From positions 952,595 through 1,016,594 of the forward strand of contig NZ_JACDZE010000001.1 of assembly GCF_014042165.1 (NCBI RefSeq): a stretch of 64,000 bases of DNA. The letters run 5' to 3'. Positions 9,266 through 17,874 of the stretch are shown one piece after another (position 1 is the stretch's first letter; each line of letters opens with the position of its first letter). The notes beneath the pieces are model-generated. The model did not search any database, was not told the origin of the DNA, and saw nothing but the letters and a program-made list of their open reading frames with translations. The DNA comes from Moheibacter lacus. Lineage in GTDB: Bacteria > Bacteroidota > Bacteroidia > Flavobacteriales > Weeksellaceae. A program made the translations under genes and the position numbers.

Positions 9266-9979
9266 TTAGAAGTTTTGCTTCACCATGTATTTGTCATAAA
9301 AAGCTTTGATATGACCTACAGCTTCCTCCGGCGTGTCGACCAATCGATAAAGTTCGAAATCCTTCTCGCTGATGTTACCCGCTGCCATGACGGTTTCCTT
9401 TAACCAATCAATCAATCCTGACCAGAATTTGGTTCCCACTAAAACGATAGGAAATCTTCCTGTTTTTTGGGTTTGAACGAGCGTTAGGGCTTCGAAAAGT
9501 TCATCTAGCGTGCCCATTCCACCGGGCAATACGATAAAGCCTTGCGCATATTTTACAAACATAACTTTTCTCGCAAAGAAATAATCAAAGTTGATGCTGT
9601 AATCATAATCAACATAAGGATTTAAACCCGCTTCAAAAGGAAGTTTGATGCCTATTCCTACCGACTTTCCTTTTCCTCTTTGCGCACCTTTGTTGGCCGC
9701 CTCCATGATACCGGGACCACCTCCTGTAATCACGCCAAACCCTTGTTGTGTCAATTGAAAGGCGATTTCTTCTGCCATTTCATAATAGGCAGAATCAGCT
9801 TGAGTTCGGGCAGATCCAAATATGGAAACACAAGGCCCTATTTTAGACATTTTTTCATAGCCTTCGACAAATTCTGACATGATTTTGAACAAGGCCCAGG
9901 AGTCATTTGATTTGACTTCATTCCAATTTTTAGGCACAAATTTTTCTCTGATTCGGTCGTTTTCTTCTTTTTCCGTCAT
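9266..9979 (-). CDS. LOG-family (TIGR00730) Rossmann-fold protein, probable nucleotide phosphoribohydrolase
   Basis: 237 residues with the family motif PGGMGTLDE (152-160) and the conserved ARK (136-138), preceded by the Rossmann start VSIFGSART and the loop GGGPGIME. LOG-family enzymes cleave N6-substituted or unmodified nucleoside 5'-monophosphates to base and ribose-5-phosphate. The natural bacterial substrate is often AMP-like and unproven here. It lies 18 bp downstream of the exonuclease gene and 58 bp upstream of the PorZ-like start. Confidence 0.9.
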   Translation of the reverse strand: MTEKEENDRIREKFVPKNWNEVKSNDSWALFKIMSEFVEGYEKMSKIGPCVSIFGSARTQADSAYYEMAEEIAFQLTQQGFGVITGGGPGIMEAANKGAQRGKGKSVGIGIKLPFEAGLNPYVDYDYSINFDYFFARKVMFVKYAQGFIVLPGGMGTLDELFEALTLVQTQKTGRFPIVLVGTKFWSGLIDWLKETVMAAGNISEKDFELYRLVDTPEEAVGHIKAFYDKYMVKQNF

Positions 9980-9997
9980 CCTTTTCTTTTAAATTAA

Positions 9998-11356
9998 TTA
10001 AAGAGGTAATGTAATCAATTCCCTGTATTTTTCAGTAAATAAAAACCCTTTCACTACGGAGTCGATATCTGAATCTTTCTCCACTGTGGTCATCCTTTCC
10101 TTTATTCTTTTTCGATCTTTGATCTGATGGTGTAGCTCATAATATCCATAACCGACACAAACACCATCATTTACCCAAACAAATGAGCTTTCGCCCAGTC
10201 TTCTTCCTTCTTCGATCAAGAGGAAGTTTTTATTTTCAAGCTTAATTTTTTCTAAGAACTCATCTACTCTTTGGTTGTAGCTATCGGGCGATTCTTTTTG
10301 TTTGCAAGCGCCATTGCATTCGCCAACTTCAAAGCTCAAACAATCTAAATCAGCAGGAGAAATACCATTCAATTTAGGGCATAATTGAAATTCCTCTGTG
10401 ATGAGAGATAGAATTTTTTGTCCCATTTTTAGAGATAATATTTGAAAAACAGGGTTTGGGCGTTTTCTATGATTTCTATCGAGTTTTAAAGTTTTATATC
10501 CGTCTTTTATTTCCACAAACAAAGTATAGGGAAAATCAAAACCATTAGTATTTCGCACCAATTTAGGCTTTAATCGTTTTTTTTCATTGGCTTCTTTTAT
10601 CCAAGAAATCAATTCATTTCCCGTTATTTCATGGCGTACAGTAGCAAATTCTAATCGAATTTTATTGCTCAATCCGGACTTTCCAGTCAGGATTTTCCGA
10701 GTCGCCAAAGCGATGTTTATAGCCCTTGTGAGGTAAATAACTTCTTTTTTTTGATTTAGAAAATAAACCAAACCGATTTCATTTGGCATTTCTTCATAAA
10801 CGGAAGCAAATTTTTGACTGACCCGTTTTTTTTCTTCCTCTAATTTTGAAATGGATTTTAAAGAATCTTTTTCCAACAAAAGTTTAAACAATTCCAGCGT
10901 TGCACGTGCATCTCCGGCCGCTCTATGCCTATCTGAAACCGGAATACCCAATTCTTTACTCAGTTTTCCTAGCGAATAAGAATTTGCCTCCGGAAAAGCT
11001 TTTTCACTCAGTGGAACCGTATCGATGGTTTCTCTATAATAGGTATATCCCAGTTTTTTGAACTCTTGTTTGAGCATCCTATAGTCAAATTCCACATTAT
11101 GACCAACCAAAACAGCTCCATTTGTGATCTCGATGATGCGTTTGGCCAATTCATGAAATTTAGGTGCCGTTTTGACCATTTTGGGCGTTATCTGCGTTAG
11201 TTTTTGAACATAAGCATCAATTTTTCGCTCCGGACAAACCAAAGAAATCAATTGATCTACAACTTGACGACCATCATAGCGGTAAATGGCCACTTCTATA
11301 ATGTCTTCTTCGCCCTTTTTTCCTCCTGTGGCTTCGATGTCGAGAACTGCGTACAT
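9998..11356 (-). CDS. DEDDh exonuclease (DnaQ-like) fused to a UvrC/Cho-like GIY-YIG module
   Basis: 452 residues. Residues 1-165 form a DnaQ-type 3'-5' exonuclease with all five catalytic residues: Asp6 and Glu8 (LDIEATG), Asp91 (VEFDYRML), His144 and Asp149 (DRHRAAGDA). Residues 190-270 look like a GIY-YIG fold (GLVYFLNQ ... VIYLTRAINI), but the second signature Tyr-Val/Ile-Gly is degraded to Tyr-Leu-Thr. The C-terminal cysteines (C339, C347, C351 in GECNGAC) match the UvrC/Cho cysteine region. The family is known in Bacteroidota and is presumably a DNA repair or processing nuclease. The ATG directly follows the TAA of the HerA-like gene. Confidence 0.9.
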   Translation of the reverse strand: MYAVLDIEATGGKKGEEDIIEVAIYRYDGRQVVDQLISLVCPERKIDAYVQKLTQITPKMVKTAPKFHELAKRIIEITNGAVLVGHNVEFDYRMLKQEFKKLGYTYYRETIDTVPLSEKAFPEANSYSLGKLSKELGIPVSDRHRAAGDARATLELFKLLLEKDSLKSISKLEEEKKRVSQKFASVYEEMPNEIGLVYFLNQKKEVIYLTRAINIALATRKILTGKSGLSNKIRLEFATVRHEITGNELISWIKEANEKKRLKPKLVRNTNGFDFPYTLFVEIKDGYKTLKLDRNHRKRPNPVFQILSLKMGQKILSLITEEFQLCPKLNGISPADLDCLSFEVGECNGACKQKESPDSYNQRVDEFLEKIKLENKNFLLIEEGRRLGESSFVWVNDGVCVGYGYYELHHQIKDRKRIKERMTTVEKDSDIDSVVKGFLFTEKYRELITLPL

Positions 11357-12880
11357 TTATCTTCTGGATATTTTTCCAAAAAGACCTCGGATGATTTGAT
11401 TCCCAATCGTACGTATGAAACTTTTGGTGGTGGAATCACTTAAAATCGTTTCGATCGTTGATTTTTCCTTTCTCGGTCTTCCGGCTCTTTTTGGAGGCGC
11501 AGTATTTTTTTCGGCAGTGATGCTCTCCATCTTTTTTGTTAGAATTTCAAAAGCAGTTTCCTTGTCTATATCCTGCGCATATTTATTTACTAAAGTGGAT
11601 TCTTTTACGATGGATTCTATTTCCTGATCGGTCAAAACATCCATACGGGAAAGTGGAGCACGCATATAGGTGTGCGCCAATGGCGTTGGGATTCCTTTTT
11701 CATTTAGCGCTGTGATAAAAGCTTCACCTATTCCCAATTGCGTAATGACTTCATCTGCTTTGTAATAGGTAGAAATCGGATAGTTTTCAACTGCTTTTTG
11801 GATTTGTTTGCGGTCTTTTGCCGTAAATCCGCGTAAAGCGTGTTGGATTTTTAATCCCAATTGTCCCAAAACTTCATCAGGCACATCACCCGGAACTTGT
11901 GTACAGAAATAAATTCCTACCGATTTGGAACGGATCAATTTGATCATCGTTTCGATTTGATCCAAAAGCGCTTTGCTCGCTTCATTAAAAATCAAATGTG
12001 CTTCATCGATAAAAATGACCAATTTCGGTTTGTCCAAATCTCCGGCCTCTGGAAGTGTTTCATAAATTTCTACGAGCAAACTCAACATAAAAGTGGAAAA
12101 CAAATTGGGTTTGTTCTGAACATCGGTCAAACGGATGATATTTACCATTCCTTTTCCATCCTTTGTCTTCATCAAATCATTTACGTCAAAGGACAATTCG
12201 CCAAAAAAAGCGGTTGCACCTTGTTGTTCCAAAGCCACTATTTTTCTCAAAATCGTTCCCAAAGAAGCCGGCGAAATGCTTCCATAATTGGACTTTAACT
12301 CTTGTTTTCCTTCGTCGGTTTCGCTGACATATTGTAAAACCTTGCGCATATCGTCCAAATCGACAAGCGGCAATCCTTTGTCGTCACAGTATTTAAAAAT
12401 GATGGAAATGATGCTGGTTTGTGTATCGTTTAAGTCAAGAATTTTACTAAATAAAATCGGCCCGAATTCTGAAACCGTTGCCCTCAGACGAACGCCTTTT
12501 TCACCACTTAAACTCAACAATTCTACAGGTGCTCCGGCCGCAGTATAGTCCAAACCCAAAAGCGATTGTCGCTCCTGAATTCCTTTGTTATCCGATTCGC
12601 CGGCAGCTGCAATACCGCTCAAATCTCCCTTGATGTCCATCAACAAAGATGGAACACCTTTTAAGGACAGTTGCTCTGCCAAAATCTGAAGTGTTTTTGT
12701 TTTTCCGGTTCCGGTGGCTCCGGCGATTAATCCATGTCGGTTCATGGTTTTTAATGCGATGGAAATCTCTGCGTCTGTCAGGACTTCTCCATCTAATTTT
12801 GCCTTTCCTAGAACGATTTTATCACCTTTGTATCGGTAATTATTTTGTATTTCTTGTACGAAAGATTCTTTTGATGACAT
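11357..12880 (-). CDS. HerA-like ATPase, DUF853/YjgR family
   Basis: 507 residues from the ATG at 12880. A TTG two codons upstream is less likely. The Walker A motif GATGTGKT (54-61) and Walker B LVIFIDEAHL (near 290) place it among the HerA/FtsK-type P-loop ATPases of the DUF853 family, predicted to form ring-shaped DNA-translocating or DNA-associated ATPases. The C-terminus carries a basic segment (KRAGRPRKE) before a predicted helix. It abuts the downstream DEDDh nuclease gene with no gap, which suggests a functional ATPase-nuclease pairing. That pairing is inference. Confidence 0.9.
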   Translation of the reverse strand: MSSKESFVQEIQNNYRYKGDKIVLGKAKLDGEVLTDAEISIALKTMNRHGLIAGATGTGKTKTLQILAEQLSLKGVPSLLMDIKGDLSGIAAAGESDNKGIQERQSLLGLDYTAAGAPVELLSLSGEKGVRLRATVSEFGPILFSKILDLNDTQTSIISIIFKYCDDKGLPLVDLDDMRKVLQYVSETDEGKQELKSNYGSISPASLGTILRKIVALEQQGATAFFGELSFDVNDLMKTKDGKGMVNIIRLTDVQNKPNLFSTFMLSLLVEIYETLPEAGDLDKPKLVIFIDEAHLIFNEASKALLDQIETMIKLIRSKSVGIYFCTQVPGDVPDEVLGQLGLKIQHALRGFTAKDRKQIQKAVENYPISTYYKADEVITQLGIGEAFITALNEKGIPTPLAHTYMRAPLSRMDVLTDQEIESIVKESTLVNKYAQDIDKETAFEILTKKMESITAEKNTAPPKRAGRPRKEKSTIETILSDSTTKSFIRTIGNQIIRGLFGKISRR

Positions 12881-12903
12881 ATTCAATTACGAATTGATTC
12901 GCT

Positions 12904-12911
12904 CAAAGATA
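12904..12911 (-). promoter_or_regulatory. Candidate -7 box (TATCTTTG) for the HerA-like/nuclease/LOG/PorZ/recO run
   Basis: TATCTTTG on the minus strand fits TAnnTTTG, lies just after the stop of the upstream EEP gene (12917) and ends 23 nt before the ATG at 12880. A TTG stands 25 nt upstream. Confidence 0.4.
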
Positions 12912-12916
12912 CAATT

Positions 12917-13942
12917 TTAAGGTAATTTGAAATAACCAATAACCGGATAATGATCAGAGAGCTTGACGTCTTTTCGGACCTCATATCGGGTCGGTAAAAA
13001 TTCATCAGAAGAAAAAATATAATCCAATCTAAGCGGATATTTAAAATCATGAAAACTGGTTCCGGAGGATTTTCCAACTTCAACATAAGCGTCTTTTAAC
13101 CAATAAATGATTTGTTGGTATTCATAAGAATTGGGGACTGCATTCAGGTCTCCGGCTAGGATTACAGGGTGTTTAGAGCCGTTGATGTATGGTAGAAGTT
13201 TTTTGATTTGACTTTCATGTTGAAGAAATCCTTTGGTCAATTTGTTTTTCAAAACGATCGAATTGGCCTCTGCCGTTTCCATGTCACTCACCGTTTCTTT
13301 CACCAATTTTTTATCGATAAACATTGGCTCCAAATAAACATTGATGAGCCGAATCGTATCCTTTCCCAAATCCAAATCTGCATAAGCCGCAAGTCCGACG
13401 GTATTGTCTTCTCCGGAAAAAATCTTTTTAAATTCGATGATCGGATATTTGCTAAATACTTGAATAAGAGAATGTTTCTCATGATAATAATCGGCAAATG
13501 CCGAATCTTTCAGATTTTCAAATTTTTCGTTTCGCCAATATACCTCTTGCAAAACCACAACATCCGCCTTTTCTTGATTGAAGAAATTTACAAATCCCGG
13601 TTCGCGCAGATATTGGCCATTTAAAGAAACAATTTTAAAATCGGGCGCAGTTTCTACTTTTTTTCCAAAGAATTGATAGGTTTTATTCAAAGGAAAATAA
13701 AGTCCCACTGAAAGGAATAAAAACAAAATTGCATAAGGCGCTCTTCTCCAAAATAAAAAGATAATCAATGCAAAATTGGCCAAAACAATTAAAGGATATA
13801 CAATCGGAACAAATCCGAAATAAGGAAATGTAGAAGGCGCTATATGCGGCGCAAGATAAATCGTATAGGAAAGTCCTAAAAAGATCAAATGTGAAATAAA
13901 AAACACCGGATCTAGCCCTCTTAAACGCAATCCTCTACCCAT
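12917..13942 (-). CDS. Membrane-anchored endonuclease/exonuclease/phosphatase family protein
   Basis: 341 residues. Three hydrophobic segments (about 10-100) precede an EEP-fold catalytic domain. Its motifs are LNGQYL (first Asn), VVLQEVYW (metal Glu), ILAGDLNAVPNS (Asp/Asn pair), RLDYIF and LSDHYPVIG (catalytic Asp-His). EEP proteins of this membrane type hydrolyse phosphodiesters or phosphomonoesters, and the substrate is unknown. The start overlaps the end of the second rhomboid gene by 8 bp, so it belongs to the mutL-rhomboid-rhomboid unit. Confidence 0.9.
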   Translation of the reverse strand: MGRGLRLRGLDPVFFISHLIFLGLSYTIYLAPHIAPSTFPYFGFVPIVYPLIVLANFALIIFLFWRRAPYAILFLFLSVGLYFPLNKTYQFFGKKVETAPDFKIVSLNGQYLREPGFVNFFNQEKADVVVLQEVYWRNEKFENLKDSAFADYYHEKHSLIQVFSKYPIIEFKKIFSGEDNTVGLAAYADLDLGKDTIRLINVYLEPMFIDKKLVKETVSDMETAEANSIVLKNKLTKGFLQHESQIKKLLPYINGSKHPVILAGDLNAVPNSYEYQQIIYWLKDAYVEVGKSSGTSFHDFKYPLRLDYIFSSDEFLPTRYEVRKDVKLSDHYPVIGYFKLP

Positions 13943-14786
13943 TTTTTCCTTGTTTAAAAAGAAAATCTTTCTCCTCTTTGGTTAAACTTTCATATCCGGA
14001 ACGGGAAATTTTATCCAAAATTTTATCGACATCTTTTTGTTTATTGACTTTTTGGGAATTGAATTCATAATCATCTCTGGCAGCCTTTCTTCGGTTGGTT
14101 TTTACCGATTTTTTCTCGCGGAAAAATAACGAACGGATCATTCCACCCAGAAAATCATTTCCCTTTTCAAATTGTTTCATGTACAGAAAACCAAATGCCG
14201 CTCCACCTATATGAGAAACATGTCCACCGACATTATTTCCCGACAAAATCATCAAAAGATCTATGACCAAAAGGCCGTATGCCACATAATCCAGTGGAAT
14301 GTTGATGTTGATGAACATCAGCTGAACTTTGGTTTTTGGGATATAGGCAACCAATGCAAAAAACACCGCATAAACTGCTGCAGAAGCGCCAACCAAACCA
14401 TTTGCATAATTAAAAACATAGGAAAACCCCATGAAGAAAATCGCTCCGGCAATCGACCCAAAAAGGAAAAAAGTGAGAAAATCTTCTTTTCTGAAATAGC
14501 GGAGAAACATTTGACCGACGAAATAAACCATCAGCATATTCAACGCCAAATGCCAAATGCCACCATGAAAAAAAGTATAGGTCAAAACACCCCAAGGTTG
14601 TGAGAAAAACTGCTCTAAACTCGGTTTGGCATCGAAATAATCAAAAATCGTATAAACGCTGTTTCGGAAAAACAGAAAATTAATCAGAATAGAAATCACA
14701 AAAACAGCAACACAAATGAAAATCAGTTTGATGTTGATGTTTCCGTTTTGATAATGGGATTTTAATTGTTGGATGATATCGCTCAT
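13935..14786 (-). CDS. Rhomboid-family intramembrane serine protease, GASA variant
   Basis: The start is set at the ATG at 14786, one base after the TAA of the upstream rhomboid. A longer reading to 14840 would lie wholly inside that gene. The 283-residue protein has six or so membrane segments, WHLALNMLM (rhomboid H-x3-N-M, 79-84), the serine in VGASAAVYA (Ser135) and the histidine in GHVSHIGG (His192). The serine motif reads GASA instead of the canonical GxSG. The C-terminal cytoplasmic tail (from about 215) is charged and contains a rhomboid-associated helical segment (DKILDKISRSGYESLTKEEK). Second of two tandem rhomboids. Confidence 0.92.
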   Translation of the reverse strand: MSDIIQQLKSHYQNGNINIKLIFICVAVFVISILINFLFFRNSVYTIFDYFDAKPSLEQFFSQPWGVLTYTFFHGGIWHLALNMLMVYFVGQMFLRYFRKEDFLTFFLFGSIAGAIFFMGFSYVFNYANGLVGASAAVYAVFFALVAYIPKTKVQLMFININIPLDYVAYGLLVIDLLMILSGNNVGGHVSHIGGAAFGFLYMKQFEKGNDFLGGMIRSLFFREKKSVKTNRRKAARDDYEFNSQKVNKQKDVDKILDKISRSGYESLTKEEKDFLFKQGKNG

Positions 14787-14787
14787 T

Positions 14788-15531
14788 TTACCATTCTCTG
14801 TGTAAATTTTTCTTCCATGACCGTACAAGAATGAAGCCAATTATCGCGCCACCGATGTGTGCAAAATGCGCAATCGGATTCCAAGCATAATTCTGAATTG
14901 CCATGAAAAATTCTAAAGCAATCAACACCGGAATAAAGTATTTGGCTTTGACCGGAATCGGCAGGAAAATCAGCGCCAATTTTGCATTCGGATACAAAAC
15001 CCCAAAAGCAACCAGAATTCCGTAAATCGCACCGGATGCACCGACCATCGGTGTTCTATAGTAAGCCGCCAACTCTCTAGTGGCTTCAATGTTGGTTGTA
15101 TTGACCCTATAATTTGGGTTAGAAGCGTTTAAGATTAAATCTTGGATGTTTACACCAGAAGCTTCTACGATCGGTTTTAGACTTTCAACTTGTAAATAAT
15201 TAGTAAAATTGAACAAAACAAAAGATCCTAAACCTGCTGCGAAATATAAAATTAAAAATTTCTTTGCGCCTAAAGCATGTTCTACCGTTGATCCAAACAT
15301 CCAAAGCGCAAACATATTGAACAAAATATGGGAAATGTTTGGAAATGGCGCATGCATGAACATATGCGTGATGATTTGCCAAGGTCGGAAGTTGACAGAT
15401 TCCGGATAAAATGCACCCAAAATCGTTCCCAAATCCGTTCCGGTTTGACCAAAAACGAGTGTCGCCAAAAAAAACAAACCATTGATAATCAATAGGTTTT
15501 TCGTGACAGCGGGTATCGGTTGATTGAACAT
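14788..15531 (-). CDS. Rhomboid-family intramembrane serine protease
   Basis: 247 residues with the canonical catalytic dyad: Ser166 in VGASGAIYG and His225 in FAHIGGAI, plus NISHILFNMFALWMFG in TM2. About 40 residues without strong hydrophobicity (115-160) are inserted before the serine helix. It probably cleaves membrane proteins within or next to their transmembrane helices. It is 3 bp downstream of mutL and is followed at 1 bp by a second, diverged rhomboid. Confidence 0.94.
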   Translation of the reverse strand: MFNQPIPAVTKNLLIINGLFFLATLVFGQTGTDLGTILGAFYPESVNFRPWQIITHMFMHAPFPNISHILFNMFALWMFGSTVEHALGAKKFLILYFAAGLGSFVLFNFTNYLQVESLKPIVEASGVNIQDLILNASNPNYRVNTTNIEATRELAAYYRTPMVGASGAIYGILVAFGVLYPNAKLALIFLPIPVKAKYFIPVLIALEFFMAIQNYAWNPIAHFAHIGGAIIGFILVRSWKKNLHREW

Positions 15532-15534
15532 ACT

Positions 15535-17319
15535 TTAATTTAATTTTTTTGTGATTTCGGTTTCTGATAATTGTATGAAAACCGGTTTTCCATAAGGTGA
15601 AAAATTGGGCTCCGCCAATTGCAACAATTGCTGTGCCAAATGCTGTGCTTGTTCCGCTGCCAAACTTTGACCTTTTTTGATCGCTGCATTTTTAGCGATG
15701 ATTTTGGATATTTCGATCTTAAAATCAAGTTTTCCATGCCATTCCAAATCATGTAAAAAATCGGAGAAAATGGCCGGAATTTCTTCTGCATCGATTTCAG
15801 TTGGCAACGCATTGACCAGAATCGTATCTTTTTGAAAATCAACGTCAAATCCAAAGTTCACCAAGTCCATTTCGATGGTTTTAAGCAAACTAATTTCCGA
15901 TTTGTTTACTGAAATTTCGATCGGAAAAAGCAATCTTTGGCTGAGTGCGTTTTCGCTGATGGATTTGGTCAATTGATTAAATAAAACCAATTGGTGTGCT
16001 CGGTTTTGGTCGATGACCACCAATTCGCCTTTGAATTGGGTCACCAAATATTTGTTCATCCACTGGATTACCGGTGCGTTTACGAATTCAAATTCTTCTT
16101 GACTCAAAAGCATTTCAGGATGTTTGCTTTCGATTTCGAATTCAGAAAAAGACTGATAGAAATTTTGGTTGGAAATGACTTCTTTTTGCGTTGGTTTGGT
16201 TTCAAATGGATTGTAATTCCGATCTACTTTGATTTCAGGCGCTTTGATCGGTTCGTTTTTCGGTTTACTCGGTATAAATGCCCAATCGGGATTTTGATCA
16301 AAATCAAGCGAAGGCATGATGTTAAATTGCCCCAAAGCATGTTTCACTGCAGACCGTAAAACGGCGTAAATGCTGTATTCGTCTTCAAATTTTATTTCCG
16401 TTTTGGTCGGATGGATGTTGATATCGATTTTGGAAGGATCGATTTCCAGAAATAAAAAATAGGAAGGAACGTATTGGTTGGGCAAAAGATTTTCAAAAGC
16501 ATCTGTAATGGCTTTGTGCAAATAATTGCTTTTGATAAATCGGTGATTGACAAAGAAATACTGTTCGCCACGTTGTTTTTTTGCGCTTTCGGGTTTTCCG
16601 ACAAATCCATTGATTTTCACGACTTCTGTTTCTTCTGCAATCGGCACCAATTGCGCATCCATTTTCCGGTTAAAGATTTGGACGATACGCTGTCTTAGAT
16701 TTCCTGATTTCAGGATGTAAACTTCAGAATCGTTATGAAAAAACCGAAAGTTAATCGATTCATGGGCCAATGCAATGCGTAGAAATTCTTCCTGTATGTG
16801 TCGCAATTCGACTTGGTTGGACTTTAGGAAATTTCGTCTTGCCGGAACGTTGTAAAATAGATTTTTAACCGAAATAGAGGTTCCTGTTTTGGCAATGGCA
16901 GGGATTTGATCGCGAAAAGTCCCACCATCGATTGTCAGTCGATTTCCCAATTCTTCGTCGTCCTTTTTGGAGAGGGCGTCGATTTGTGCGACGGCGGCGA
17001 TAGAAGCAAGGGCTTCGCCTCGAAATCCTTTGGTTTCGATGTGAAAAATATCTTCGGTCGTACGGATTTTGGAAGTAGCATGGCGTTCAAACGCCATGCG
17101 CAAATCAGTCACACTCATTCCGGAGCCGTTGTCGATGACTTGAACCAGCGTTCTTCCTGCGTCTTTCACAATCAGGTCGATCTCGGTTGCACCGGCATCT
17201 ACTGCATTTTCCATCAATTCTTTTACCAATGAAGCCGGACGTTGCACCACTTCGCCGGCGGCGATTTGATTGGCTACATGATCTGGCAATAATTGGATGA
17301 TATCTCCTGTCGAAACCAT
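15535..17319 (-). CDS. mutL: DNA mismatch repair protein MutL, without endonuclease motifs
   Basis: 594 residues. The GHKL ATPase motifs are intact: ELMENAVDAGAT, DNGSGM, TKGFRGEALASI and GTSISVKNLFYNVPARR. In the C-terminal dimerisation domain the metal-binding endonuclease motifs are all degraded: DQNRAHQLVLFN (437-448) where DQHA-x2-E-x4-E is expected, KNAAIKKGQ (about 544) without the ACR cysteine, and SPYGKP (574-579) where CPHGRP is expected. MutL couples MutS mismatch recognition to strand removal. This one is predicted to lack intrinsic nicking activity. A -7 box sits 7 nt before its ATG, suggesting a leaderless transcript. Confidence 0.95.
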   Translation of the reverse strand: MVSTGDIIQLLPDHVANQIAAGEVVQRPASLVKELMENAVDAGATEIDLIVKDAGRTLVQVIDNGSGMSVTDLRMAFERHATSKIRTTEDIFHIETKGFRGEALASIAAVAQIDALSKKDDEELGNRLTIDGGTFRDQIPAIAKTGTSISVKNLFYNVPARRNFLKSNQVELRHIQEEFLRIALAHESINFRFFHNDSEVYILKSGNLRQRIVQIFNRKMDAQLVPIAEETEVVKINGFVGKPESAKKQRGEQYFFVNHRFIKSNYLHKAITDAFENLLPNQYVPSYFLFLEIDPSKIDINIHPTKTEIKFEDEYSIYAVLRSAVKHALGQFNIMPSLDFDQNPDWAFIPSKPKNEPIKAPEIKVDRNYNPFETKPTQKEVISNQNFYQSFSEFEIESKHPEMLLSQEEFEFVNAPVIQWMNKYLVTQFKGELVVIDQNRAHQLVLFNQLTKSISENALSQRLLFPIEISVNKSEISLLKTIEMDLVNFGFDVDFQKDTILVNALPTEIDAEEIPAIFSDFLHDLEWHGKLDFKIEISKIIAKNAAIKKGQSLAAEQAQHLAQQLLQLAEPNFSPYGKPVFIQLSETEITKKLN

Positions 17320-17326
17320 AAGTTTA

Positions 17327-17334
17327 CAAAGGTA
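17327..17334 (-). promoter_or_regulatory. Candidate -7 box (TACCTTTG) directly in front of mutL
   Basis: TACCTTTG fits TAnnTTTG and ends only 7 nt before the mutL ATG (17319), so the predicted transcription start would fall at or next to the start codon. No TTG is seen at 17-23 nt. Confidence 0.4.
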
Positions 17335-17385
17335 GAATTTTGCGGTCGAATCTAAAAAGTAGAATATAGAAAGATTTGACGCTGA

Positions 17386-17874
17386 CTAGATGTTTTTCTT
17401 GAATTCAGCCATGATAACAGCCGTTACACCGGCCTCGGTTCCTTTGTTTCCGTGTTTCCCGCCCGAACGGTCGAGGGATTGTTGTTCGGTATCATCGGTC
17501 AAAACACAGAAAATAACGGGAATATCTTGTTGGACGTTGAGGTCCTTGATGCCTTGGGTTACGCCCTGACAGACATAATCAAAATGCGCTGTTTCACCGC
17601 GGATGACGCTCCCGATGACGATCAAAGCATCGAAGTTTCCTTTTTTACACAATTGGCTTGCGCCATAAATCAATTCAAAACTTCCGGGAACTTTAAAGCT
17701 GGAAATGTTCTCTTCTTTTGCTCCTAAATCAATCAGCGCATCGATTGCACCTTTCTGCAAATTATGTGTGATATGGTTGTTCCACTGTGAAACAACAATG
17801 CCGAAACGATAAGCTTCGGCATTGGGTAAATTGTTTTTATCGTAAGCCGACAGATTTTTATTTTCCGTTGCCAC
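17386..17874 (-). CDS. ribH: 6,7-dimethyl-8-ribityllumazine synthase
   Basis: 162 residues with the family landmarks FGIVVSQWN (N-terminal strand and substrate tryptophan), KVPGSFELIYGA, VIGSVIRGETAHFDYV (catalytic His) and GVLT-like FCVLTDD. It condenses the ribityl-amino-uracil intermediate with dihydroxybutanone phosphate in riboflavin synthesis and normally forms a 60-mer or pentamer. The start codon is GTG (17872-17874). No better ATG exists, and the resulting MATENKNLS N-terminus fits flavobacterial homologues. The first 17 bp overlap the end of the TPR gene, so translation is coupled. Confidence 0.96.
   Translation of the reverse strand: MATENKNLSAYDKNNLPNAEAYRFGIVVSQWNNHITHNLQKGAIDALIDLGAKEENISSFKVPGSFELIYGASQLCKKGNFDALIVIGSVIRGETAHFDYVCQGVTQGIKDLNVQQDIPVIFCVLTDDTEQQSLDRSGGKHGNKGTEAGVTAVIMAEFKKNI

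Noticed and set aside
11861-12298. Long open frame on the plus strand opposite the HerA-like ATPase gene
   Set aside because: It reflects codon usage of the real minus-strand gene, has no family features and no promoter. Other long antisense frames (for example opposite mutL, hppA and rpsA) were rejected for the same reason.
14786-14840. Longer N-terminus for the second rhomboid
   Set aside because: The extra 18 residues lie entirely within the upstream rhomboid gene and are not rhomboid-like. The ATG at 14786, one base after that stop, is the better start.
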